Shown here: positions 1 through 9,100 of the stretch, in pieces | Numbering within the stretch: the first letter of the stretch is position 1 | Layout of the letters: the number at the start of each line of letters is the position of its first letter | Source of the DNA: Branchiostoma floridae | Lineage: Eukaryota > Chordata > Leptocardii > Amphioxiformes > Branchiostomatidae | Reading direction: 5' to 3' | Assembly (NCBI RefSeq): GCF_000003815.2 | Contig: NC_049982.1 | Span: 32,980,603-33,012,738 of the forward strand | Length of the DNA stretch: 32,136 nucleotides | Program-made: the position numbers and the translations under genes | The notes under the pieces: generated by a model | What the model saw: the letters and a program-made list of their open reading frames with translations, nothing else | Database searches by the model: none | Told to the model about the DNA's origin: nothing

Positions 1-4
1 TGCA

Positions 5-46
5 GGAGGAGGGGAAACGGTATAGGCTTATACTATGCCCTCCTCC
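5..46. repeat. Short inverted repeat
   Basis: GGAGGAGGG at 5-13 is the exact reverse complement of CCCTCCTCC at 38-46, with a 24-base loop. It could be the end of a small transposable element cut by the window edge, or a chance purine-rich hairpin. Confidence 0.5.
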
Positions 47-486
47 TCTAAACAATATAAATGATAGTCAATAATTAACCAAAAAAAGTAACACATGGGA
101 TATGATAATAATAATTTGAGATAAGATGATAACTGAGACTACTTTAAGGAGCTAGGATGGTTTATAAGATGGGTTTTCAGGGCACTTTTAAACGTGAGAA
201 AAGAAGACTAATCGATCGGCCAATGAGTCTGTGAGCTCCGATTTGATGTCCAATGTTCTCTAGATCATCGCAGAATTTTTCTTTCAATTTTACAGATAGG
301 CCGATGTTTGCAGATGATGGACTGGAGATATATGCTATGACTCTCCAGTCTTTGCCATTTTGCATTTTAATTTTGCGACCGATTTTAGCGATTTTAGCGA
401 AACTCGTCAACTGTCCGACAGAGGCGGTACACTGACCACACAGCGGTTATCATTTCTCAGTCTGACTATTCGGTTGGTTATAACTT

Positions 487-726
487 ATACCCCTGTCACA
501 TTTGGCGAAAATCGATCGGACGACGATTCTGCGGCAATCGCCCGAGTCACGCTTATAATAATACCTTTATTGCACAACAATTGTACAAGGTACAAAGTAT
601 GGCTTATATGTGACAGTCACAGGGACGGTTTTCAGGTGAAAAATACGCGCAACCCTCTGTTGATCTCAAATATGGCCGATCTTCCCTCGATACGCCCGAA
701 GATCATGGATAATGTGACAGGGGTAT
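487..726. repeat. Inverted 15-bp repeat pair, possible DNA-transposon ends
   Basis: ATACCCCTGTCACAT at 487-501 is repeated in perfect inverse orientation at 712-726. Both copies adjoin GATC/CGG-rich sequence, with weaker inverted similarity continuing inward. This suggests the ends of a small non-autonomous DNA element, although I could not identify a target-site duplication. The open frame across it (360-737) looks non-coding. Confidence 0.5.
557..640 (-). mobile_element. LINE-type 3' end fragment (putative)
   Basis: Read on the minus strand, the tract ends with TTGTTGTGCAATAAAGG and then ATTATTAT. This has the form of a CR1/L2-like retrotransposon tail: AATAAA followed by a short simple repeat. 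No coding part is recognisable, so it would be a heavily 5'-truncated copy. The call rests on the shape of the tail alone. Confidence 0.4.
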
Positions 727-1257
727 TAGCGGCATGAGAATTGCCCACACGCGTCGATGGAGGGGGTTCGAAAACACCTCCCAGTAATTACCGCCTCAGA
801 GAATACACATTGAATCGAATATCATCCACAAGTTACAGGTACGACGGTTTTTCTCGCCGTGCCTTGACGCCTGTCGTACATTTGACAAGCAGAGTCAATA
901 GACAGTCATTAAAGACCTGAATGGAGTAATAACCATGAGAATACCGAAGGGGTACTGCCATATTGTACAATAGTGGCTGCTGACAAACACCACTTCATGT
1001 TAATGAAAACATCACGGCAATTTGCACGGTATTGAGTGGAACTTCTGTTCAGCATCCCAAACATGTGGAGCCTGCGTCACCAGGGCCGCGAATTTGATTT
1101 TGGCAAATTGTAGCTTCAAGTGAGTGAGTGAGTGAAAGCCACAGGTCCATAAGTTGATATATACAAGTGACTAACACTTCACTATAGCGAGTTAAAACTA
1201 AAGAACAAATGCAAGCATTGAACTCAGCGAATCTATTTTCCGTAGAGACAGGCGATC

Positions 1258-1457
1258 TACATGAACAATACTCTCCAAGCAGAGGTTAGGCTCCGGCTGT
1301 TGTTTTTTTTTTTTAACGTTTTTTTAGTCGTTTTTATCGGGCTTTCAGGCCGGACACAGCAAAAAAAATGACGAAATAGAAAGCCCGATAAAAACGACTA
1401 AAAGACGTTAAAAAAGACAGCCGGAGCCTAACCTCTGCTTGGAGAGTACATGAACAA
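1258..1457. mobile_element. Fold-back MITE with 11-bp target-site duplication
   Basis: The element body is 1269-1446. Its left arm (1269-1345) and right arm (1380-1446) are near-perfect reverse complements starting with CTCTCCAAGCAGAGGTTAGG and ending inside with ATCGGGCTTT. TACATGAACAA occurs directly on both sides (1258-1268 and 1447-1457), an 11-bp target-site duplication. There is no coding capacity. Long fold-back arms with a 9-11 bp duplication fit a Mutator-like non-autonomous element; the superfamily is an inference. Confidence 0.85.
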
Positions 1458-1737
1458 CACGTTGTTGCCAACAACAATTGAAAAAGTGCCAACTTGGGGT
1501 GGAGACCGGTACATTATCCCGGTACAAAACCGACTTTTCTTCTTGGACCGGTCCGAAAAAAATGGACCCGAAAAAATTAGTAGACCTGATTTTTTTGGGA
1601 ACGATTAGACAATGAAACACTATATCGGTCTGTCCTTGGTAACTGTCCATGGTGCTGATACACAAATGACTGGGTTTGCTTGCTGTCTTTTTCAGGGGAT
1701 GTAAGGTTTACGAGGTAGCAGCTTGCGTCGTAGCTGT

Positions 1738-1738
<1 letters not shown>

Positions 1739-1774
<36 letters not shown>
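1739..1774. repeat. (TG)n microsatellite
   Basis: An uninterrupted run of about 17 TG units lies within the T-box gene's first intron. It is a simple repeat, likely length-polymorphic. Confidence 0.9.
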
Positions 1775-1776
<2 letters not shown>

Positions 1777-1907
1777 TGTTTGTGTATGTGCCTTTTCTAA
1801 ATAAATGAAAAGCTATGAAAGAGGGAGGCAGTCACACCAACCGTTAAACTGCAAAAGAGACAAGTTTATACAGTCCATAGGACCGTTACCATTAGATAAT
1901 CACTAAC

Positions 1908-2347
1908 CTGCCAGCCCTGTTCAGAATCATCTCCGTGCCACACTCCTGGAACTGCCGCCACAGACCAGCCTTTTCCAGCGACACCGTGACGCCGTGGGTA
2001 GTCTTCGCGATGGGCAAGCCGTACTCCTGGCTGCTGACGTCTCTTGGAGTTGCTGCAGGTGGCGGAGACCTGTCTGCCTCTCCAGTCAAAGGAAACATGT
2101 TCCCTTGAAGCCCGTCTCTTTCAGCCGCCCCTGTACTCTGTAGAGAACCATCATGCCCCCAGGGTGGACCCAGTGATCGGTGAAGAGCGAAGTTATCGCT
2201 GTTTAGCCCCGTCGAACTCACTCCACACGAGGGAACGATGTCACACATGGGAGAAAGTTCTTCGTTACCGTCTTCACTAGTTTTATCTGGATCAGCCGCG
2301 AGGAGGGAGTCTATGGAAAACGCTTGTGCCTTCTCTGACAGAGACAT
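1908..2347 (-). CDS. T-box transcription factor, first coding exon (Tbx1/15/18/20/22-like)
   Basis: This exon encodes the N-terminus of a nuclear T-box DNA-binding regulator, 146 residues plus two bases. Residues 10-16 read FSIDSLL, an eh1 motif of the kind that recruits Groucho/TLE corepressors. The context MSLSEKAQAFSIDSLL resembles the N-termini of TBX15/18/20/22. A linker rich in Ser, Pro and Gly follows. From about residue 118 the sequence GVTVSLEKAGLWRQFQECG.. and TEMILNRAGR matches the first strand and helix of a T-box. The exon ends in AG|GTTAGT, so the Arg codon is split at the point where T-box genes commonly have an intron. The ATG at 2347 is preferred because it starts in the family-like MxLS context; the frame stays open a little further upstream without an ATG. 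The T-box start is divergent (EMILNRAGR where most family members have EMIITKAGR), so the subfamily is uncertain. The remaining exons lie left of the window. Confidence 0.85.
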
Positions 2348-3118
2348 GGTCTCACTATCAGACGATGTCAAATCTTGAGATAAGAGGACACTATTAAGTT
2401 ATTAACACGATCAACATTAAGTCGACGAATGAAGGCTGACTCTCACCTACACGCTGTTTTGACGCTGTTGTTCATAACATGGATACTTAAAGGGCTGCCT
2501 GGCACTCTAAAAATGACGGAAGGACGTCATGCGACAACAATGGGCTTTTCTTTCAGCCTGGGAAGCGATGGGAATCTGGCGCCTACTATGGAAGAAATGC
2601 AATCAGCACATTGATTACACCTTTTGTATAACTAGAGTGATACTTTTCTTTTATATCAAAGGGAAAACGCACCACACAGAAAATATTTCATACAGTTCGA
2701 AACTGCGACATACGTGATACGATGCCAATTTCTCTTAGCGCGTTTCTGACAGAATCAGTGGAAGTACAAATACAGCAGAACCTGATACTCCTTTTGCCAG
2801 TACCTTGGTTTAGTCTCAGCATATTCCTTAATCGCTATGGACTGAGTAATCTACAACTACAGCGTTGCCTTTTCATTCAGAAGGATCTTCTCATACGAAG
2901 TCTACTAAAACACAAGAATTTCACTTAAGTTAAAGTGCACAAGAATTGGAGTAGGAAACCATACGGTTGTTATAAGAGAACAATGTTCAAAGAAAAAGTG
3001 GCTATTTTTTCATAATGATCATGTCATTTTTAAAAAGAAATTGTCAGCACATAACCACAGGCTATCTGGAGACGTTTCAGCAGTGCAGAACATTTTATTC
3101 CTCATATTTTCCTGATAG
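2348..3118. other. Upstream region of the T-box gene
   Basis: This is the stretch between the T-box start codon and the LINE insertion. It should hold the T-box 5'UTR and core promoter (minus strand). I see an AGATAAG GATA-type word near 2376 and GACGTCAT, a CRE-like word, near 2523, but no clear TATA box or initiator. The plus-strand open frames at 2429-2614 and 2722-2928 show no domains and I treat them as chance. Confidence 0.4.
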
Positions 3119-4401
3119 CATAATGTGTGTGTGTAATGGTTTATTGAGCAAAAACATATCGCTACATTCGCAGCCTGACGGCTGAATTGCAGTTGCAATA
3201 TCACATTAAAACAAACGCATTTGATTAATGTCCAACAAGGCAAATCATTAAGATAAAAGTACGTGTAAAATCAGTTAGGTACGAATATAATACATGATAT
3301 CGACCAGCGAATATCTAAAACGAAAATTAGAGGCATACAATATTGGCAGGATTAAGGCATGGGGGCATTACAGTTGAGTAGACGGACCATGTGCGGAATG
3401 GCACTAGACCTATAGCGTTCAGTTCTGCACTTGGGAATGTCCAGTTTGTTGGCAGAGCGGGTTTGTCGGCAACTAATGTTCTGTCTTGTGGATGGTAGGA
3501 AGTGGCGATATTGATCAGAGACTAAGAGTGATTGAGCAAACCGAAGTGTCAGATTCGAACGCCTGGAGTGGAGTGATGGAAGGCCAAGCTGTGTACACGC
3601 ATCTCGGTAGCTGGTGTAGTCGCGTCCCATGATGATACGTACCGCTCTGCGCTGGATACGTTCGATCTTGTTGCTCAGCTGTGTGGTTAACCCTGGGTGC
3701 CAGACAGGGGCTGAGTACTCAGTAACTGGGCGAATGTAGGAAGTGTAGACAGTCACGAGGTCTTCCTTCGAAATGTTGAAATGCTTCAGTCTGCGCAGAA
3801 AGAACAGACGTTGGCTTGCCTTACTGTATGTGTGGTCGACGTGCGCGTTCCATCTGAGGTCAGACTGTAGGTAGAGACCGAGTATTCTCATGACTCTTAC
3901 TTCCACTAGAGAAATGTTGTTGATCTTGAGCGGGGGAGGAGGGCGTGGAGTCATGCTGAATTGGACATGGAGAACCATACATTTACCCGGATGGAGAACC
4001 ATCTGGCTCTCCTGGGACCATGTGGTCAAGTCAGTAAGGTCCTGTTGGATACTCGGAGGTTGTGATGACGAGTTTCTAGTTTCCAACAAGTTCAAGTCAT
4101 CTACAAACTTCCATCTCTTGGATAGGGCTTGGCGTGCTGCACTGTTTATATAAACAATGAATATGATGGGGCCAAGAATCGTTCCTTGCGGTAGGCCACA
4201 GGTTACAGAAACAGATTCAGAAAGGGCTCCGTGGTAACGGACCATCTGTTGTCTGTTCGTGAGGAAGTCCGAGATCCATTTGACTAGAGATGGCCGTAAT
4301 CCCAACTCAATCAGTCGGCGAATAGCTAAGGTGTGACTCACACGGTCGAAGGCTTTACTGTAATCCGTGGACACCAGAGAGCTCAGGGTGTAACATAATG
4401 T
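3119..4401 (-). mobile_element. 5'-truncated non-LTR retrotransposon (LINE) with 8-bp target-site duplication
   Basis: The insertion spans 3127-4393 and is flanked by CATAATGT on both sides (3119-3126 and 4394-4401). On the minus strand it starts abruptly within a reverse transcriptase frame, continues through a 3'UTR of about 220 bases, and ends AATAAACCATTACACACACAC, with an AATAAA signal (plus 3140-3145) and a short CA repeat. The 5' truncation, the simple-repeat tail and the duplication are the marks of target-primed reverse transcription. The clade looks CR1/L2-like from the RT sequence, which is an inference. Confidence 0.85.
3352..4374 (-). CDS. LINE reverse transcriptase, C-terminal fragment
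   Basis: This is a 340-codon open frame with no internal stop. It begins with DYSKAFDRVSH (RT catalytic motif A), then GLPQGTILGPIIFIVYIN (motif B) and FVDD (motif C, with Val where many LINEs have Ala in FADD). A thumb/connection region with RRLKHFNISKEDLVTVYTSY and ERIQRRAVRIIMG follows, typical of CR1/L2-type elements. The endonuclease domain and RT fingers are missing, lost by 5' truncation. The first in-frame codons come from inside the parent ORF, so there is no authentic start and the fragment is unlikely to be translated. The intact frame implies a young insertion. Confidence 0.9.
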   Translation of the reverse strand: MSTDYSKAFDRVSHTLAIRRLIELGLRPSLVKWISDFLTNRQQMVRYHGALSESVSVTCGLPQGTILGPIIFIVYINSAARQALSKRWKFVDDLNLLETRNSSSQPPSIQQDLTDLTTWSQESQMVLHPGKCMVLHVQFSMTPRPPPPLKINNISLVEVRVMRILGLYLQSDLRWNAHVDHTYSKASQRLFFLRRLKHFNISKEDLVTVYTSYIRPVTEYSAPVWHPGLTTQLSNKIERIQRRAVRIIMGRDYTSYRDACTQLGLPSLHSRRSNLTLRFAQSLLVSDQYRHFLPSTRQNISCRQTRSANKLDIPKCRTERYRSSAIPHMVRLLNCNAPMP

Positions 4402-5478
4402 TATATCAGGGGTGTTGCTTTCCAGAGGGAGAGAGGATGACGTTCACAGCTATACACAGTACCTAGTAATACATGGGCGCCAGCTAATCTAGTATCACGA
4501 TTAATATATTGAAATATAAAATCCATCACGAATTCATGACAAAGGAATGACAAGATTAATGTTAACATGTTACTGTTACCAGCTTTGTGAACACAGGAAA
4601 ACAAAACAGAAACACAAGCTTTTGGGTAGCCTGTGAAACTAAATCACTTCAACTTTAAGTACAGCACATATCACAGGACCTGCTGCCACAGACCTGAGAC
4701 CAAGTTGATTTGATTAAATGGATGACATCCTCTGGGAATTCCAAAGGTGAGGGTGCAAACAAGAAAAGAACTTTGGTCAAAAACTGTTGCCTTCATTATT
4801 ATATCTAAGTTGTCAGGAAGGTTGAACAAATGAGTTAAACACACAGAGTATGGTATACTGAAGAACAGATTCTTCATTTTTGTTCTTTTTCATCTTTGTT
4901 AACCTGAAATTGACCTTGGCATTCTATGACATTAGCATATGTTTTCCAATACTTTTGTTGCAATCTACAGCACATATTTTCTAATTTTCAGCCGCTCGTA
5001 TGTTTTACAGTATGCTTGAAAACTTTCTTGGGGAAATGGCCAAAAATAGATGCCTGCACGGATGTCTAATCTAATCTAATCAGCATAACTAAGCCTGACT
5101 GTGGATAAACAAACATTTTAAAGTCTAGGCTACAACACACCAGAAAAAAGCATAGTACTATTTATTTACAAACCTGCTGTTATTGAGGGAGATAAAGTAA
5201 TTTCTCATTTTATACAGGTTGTTATATGATTTCCATATATAATCATCTTAAATAGTTTGACACTCGTCATTGGCAACAGTCTTTTTAAATATATATAGGT
5301 TTTAAAAAACCTATACAATGTAAGGACCAGTAGTGTATTCTCAATAGAGGGGCTAGGGTACATTAAGCTTAACATGCTGATTTCATACACTTGTTAGTAT
5401 GTTATTCTATTTGTAGCCATTTGTTTGCCTGTTTGTAGAAGACATTAATAAGTCCCTGTACTTTTGTTGCGATTCTCG

Positions 5479-5613
5479 ATTTTCAACATAGGCTAAGATT
5501 CTCTATCCTGGGGAAGGGAGTTGGTCGGGAGGAGTTATATCGCCACTGAACTAACTCCTTCTCCCGACCAACTCCCTTCCTTAGGATAGAGAATCTTAGT
5601 CCATGTTGAAAAT
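5479..5613. repeat. Long perfect-type hairpin (fold-back MITE) downstream of ENTPD
   Basis: Two arms of about 55 bases (roughly 5479-5534 and 5548-5613) are reverse complements with a few mismatches. Shared words include GATTCTCTATCC, GAAGGGAGTTGGTCGGGAG and the outer ATTTTCAACAT. The loop is about 13 bases. If the ENTPD transcript uses the poly(A) signal at 5161-5166, this hairpin lies in its 3'UTR and would fold as double-stranded RNA. Confidence 0.85.
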
Positions 5614-5838
5614 TGCAAATCAGCACTTGCCCAAAAAATAAACACTGCCAGTCTAAAGTCTGCAAAGGAGGCTAAACCTCACTCATGAAAGGTATTAGAA
5701 ATGTCTGATCATTTACAAAATCTATCAGTTGCATGAGTAACTTTTGTATTGTTACCTGGACATCTAATATACAGACATTGTATCAGGAGTTAGTTTGTGC
5801 TGGTAGAGTTATTACATGGTTAGTATCATTTTGTAGCA

Positions 5839-5844
5839 TTTAAT
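5839..5844 (-). terminator. Candidate ENTPD poly(A) signal (ATTAAA)
   Basis: TTTAAT on the plus strand reads ATTAAA on the minus strand, about 120 bases past the ENTPD stop codon. A second candidate, canonical AATAAA, lies at 5161-5166. The sequence does not decide which is used. Confidence 0.4.
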
Positions 5845-5962
5845 CCATGTCTCCAGAGATGGCAATCCATCTAAAACTTGGAGATTGGGTGCTAAAATCC
5901 TAAAAACAAGACAGAAACCGTCTAAATATTTCTAGTCTGATCTATGAGTTATATCCTCCTGT

Positions 5963-6199
5963 CTATTCTACACTGCCATAGTTTGACAACTGTCTATACC
6001 TGGCTTTGGAACTCTTGGTTCCCCTGTATGCCATGTAAGTGAACCCAACTCCCAACAGAAGGAAAACTACAAATAGAACGACCAGGAGAGCGTATGCGGT
6101 CTGGGATAGCTTGGACTGGATGACTGGTGCCTCTGATGGGATGAGGTTGGTTGTGTTGAGCATGAATCCCAGCGCCCAGCCAACACTGGTGTCTTTGAC
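5963..6199 (-). CDS. ENTPD coding exon 9 (ACR5, C-terminal anchor and stop)
   Basis: Starts after TTTTACCCAG with VKDTSVGWALGFMLNTTNLIP (ACR5). A short stalk follows, then a C-terminal membrane segment (YALLVVLFVVFLLLGVGFTY) and a 20-residue cytoplasmic tail rich in basic and tyrosine residues ending NYGSVE, then stop. Confidence 0.95.
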   Translation of the reverse strand, partial: VKDTSVGWALGFMLNTTNLIPSEAPVIQSKLSQTAYALLVVLFVVFLLLGVGFTYMAYRGTKSSKARYRQLSNYGSVE

Positions 6200-9100
6200 C
6201 TGGGTAAAATGTGAGGATACAGTAACTAGAAAGCCTGGAACTAGACTTAATGATCTTCTTTTCTAATCATTGATATGATGACACACTCTAAGAGATGTTC
6301 AAGAAAAGGTACAAACATGTCCCTGTGGTGCAAGTGGTAATGCAACCCCGTTGCTCTGCCATATGCATCAAATTCAGTGAATCTGTGGGCCAGAGTTTGA
6401 TCCTAGTGTTGGCTGCAGCTCAGAGGTGAAACAAAGGGATTGTATTTCTCATTTTAGATGATGAAGTAAGTCTGGCAGACCAGTGTATGAGGGAGCTTCG
6501 TGCATATAAAGCATCAAGCATCAAACATAACAGAACCCATGGCCAGCACACTTATCAGAGAGAGTAGTGGTGACCCAGTGTGCTTGGCTAAACAAGTGAG
6601 CTACAGCAAAGCTACAGTGAACTACTAGCAAAAAATGTTATGGTTTCTCCTCAGTATGAGGTTCAACCTTTACAAAAAGATGGTTGTACAGTTAGCATAT
6701 CCAAGAAGAGGTTATGTGACAGTCTGAGTTTCTAGAGACTTGTACTGTATGAAGTCTAAACGTTTGTACTGAAGGTAGGATATCTAAACAACTCTTCAAG
6801 AACACGCCTATGCAACGTAAATTATATCATTGAGGAATAATTTACTAGTCTCCAAGCAGGAGAGACTGCCTTGTCTATGTCTTTCTGCCCCAGGTTGTAA
6901 GTCTTTCCAGTGACCAAAGTTTTTTTCTCATACAAGATTGAATACCTAGACTTAAGAAATGTTTTACCTGATTAGTAAAAGTAATGTTCCAGGTGTCCTT
7001 CTCAAAGCCATACCCCTTCACTAACAGGGTGTAGATGTACTGGGCATCCAGACAGTACAGGGCCAGCTGCTCTAACAATGGGCCTGGGAAGTTTTGCACC
7101 TGCAAGAAGGGGAAAACCACATTGAACAGACCACAGATTATTTGAAATATATTAAAGCATTACAAATTTTTCAACATCATAGGAGACAGTTATCCATTAC
7201 GGTAAATCCTTGCATCAGCCCTAAGTCAGCTGACATGTTCATAACGTGTGACTTATGTGTATGCACATATGGAAAAAGCACTCATGCACTGACTCCTTAC
7301 CAATCACTTAAGACAGCAGGCCTACTACATGTAGTAGGAGTCTCTACCAGACTGACTATTATACATCCTCCTATGCAGGGACATCCAACAGCGAAACCGC
7401 CTGTCTGGATGTACCCTGCTTTCTCAACCGTCACCCTTAGTTCCTGACCGCCCTGCTTACGAATATTAATGATCTTACCCTTATATATGCAAGCCCTTTT
7501 GAAAATTGAAAGGCCTATTCCCTGATTGGCTGACAGCTGGTTTGGGGGAACGTCCACAGGAACTAAGAGCGACATTTGAGAAAGCAGGGTGCATCCAGAC
7601 AGACGGTTTTGCTGTTGGATGTCCCTGCGTAGGAGGATGACTATTACAGGGAGAAAAAAAATTGCCAGGGGAGTTTTGCTGCCAGAAGAGTTGGTCAGGA
7701 ATGGTCCAGAGGAGGAACATGTACCTAAGCCTGGACTGACTCCTCTGGCCACCCTCCCGATTTCTCGCCAAATTCTATGATCCTCACACACCCCTAAGAA
7801 GGCCTGGTGGAGGCTAGCCTACTAGCCTCCTTTGCAGCTTTCTAGGAGCTGTAGATCTACTAGAACCATGTAGGGGGTATGTGAGGTGGGTCGAATTGAC
7901 GTTAAGTATCACATTAAGAAGGCTCTTCAGAAAACAAACCCAGGTTAGAAAAAAATACCACAAAAAATCCCTTGAAAGCTGCAAAGGAGGCTACGGAGCA
8001 TAGCAAAAAGCATATGTTACAACATGCATTGACTGTGGAACTAGAACTTTAACATTTGGCTCTCCTACCTCCTTCCATGTCTTACTGCAATATGTGTTAA
8101 CTGTTGAGTTGAACTCTGAGATGGAAAAGTTGCCAGGTCTTGTTAGGTTCAGGAAATCCACAACATAGTAAAAGAAGCTGAAAGCCTGGGGCAGAAGATT
8201 ATTATTATTAGAAACATCAACCTCTATTACCATAACACCTCCACTAACCATGATACTGTCAAATCAAGAAAGTTGATCAATGAGGGTAAGGAGATCTACT
8301 TGTGCAGCATTTACAGTAATTTTTTAGGTATGCACATTTCAGACATTCAGGTGTCCAACATATTCTAAAAAGGGCTTTCATAATGATGTATTCTAACGCA
8401 ACAAGGTCAACAATTGTATATGGTAATCGCCATGTGGTTGCGGCACAAGACGAGCATAATTCAACAGCAATCTTGGACTACTGTTGGTGACCTACAACTC
8501 GTGTCAAAGTGTGATCAATTGTCAAGAACAGTTGCATGATAGCCCGGAACTACTGTTAAACGGGCAAAATAGAATGCCGCCATTTTTATTTCTACACCAG
8601 CAGTAAAGTTTTACATCATAGCGGTTGCAATGGGCCAAAGCTCTTTATCTAACCTCCTTGGCCAAAGTTAAATGGACATTCTTGACAGCATACGTCCGTT
8701 TACTTTTTGGATCCTCATATTAGCTTTTTGTTTTGTGCATTTACTAACGGGAAAGACAACAGTGGATGTATGAGGGTACATAATGGCAGTTAATTGAGTT
8801 CCTTCCTGGTGGTATTATCGAATTCCCTGTGAAACATTGTGTGTAATCAACAAATAAGTACCTGAAATTTTCCATGCAGGCTTGGCTGGTACACACCATT
8901 GAAGGAGCATGACCCGTAATCGCATGGTTCAGAAAAGTTGAATAGCTTGTCCACGTGTGCAACACAGTCTGCATAGCTACTGCTTCCGACCATCGTAAAG
9001 TTTCTCTCCGCTACATCCCCATAGTCTGGAAGAATGACCTCTGACCCCCAGGTGAGAAGAGCCTGTTTGCCCTGACTACAGGGGGCCTCAAACAGGTAGG

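Larger units (their letters stand above)
1..1907 (-). other. Intron 1 of the T-box gene (left part), repeat-rich
   Basis: Downstream of the T-box exon I looked on the minus strand for the next T-box segment (RMFP.. GLDP.. VPVD..RY) and found none, so exon 2 lies outside the window. The stretch holds an inverted repeat at 5-46 (9-bp arms GGAGGAGGG/CCCTCCTCC), inverted 15-bp sequences at 487-501 and 712-726, a LINE 3'-end-like tract near 557-620, a fold-back element at 1269-1446 and a (TG)n tract near 1739-1774. The short open frames here have no recognisable domain. Confidence 0.6.
4402..5962. other. Intergenic stretch and ENTPD 3'UTR
   Basis: No coding exon is recognisable on either strand. 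The right part should be ENTPD 3'UTR (minus strand). Candidate poly(A) signals on that strand are ATTAAA (plus 5839-5844, about 120 bases after the stop) and AATAAA (plus 5161-5166). A long hairpin lies at 5479-5613. CTGCAAAGGAGGCTA near 5661-5676 matches the terminal sequence of the fold-back at 7823-7993. Confidence 0.5.

Noticed and set aside
360-737. 125-codon plus-strand open frame
   Set aside because: No recognisable domain, biased composition, and it overlaps an inverted repeat and a LINE-tail-like tract, so it is most likely chance.
7297-7791. 164-codon minus-strand open frame
   Set aside because: It runs through the MITE and its inverted arms, and its repeated peptide blocks simply reflect the terminal repeats. 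It also lies in an ENTPD intron.
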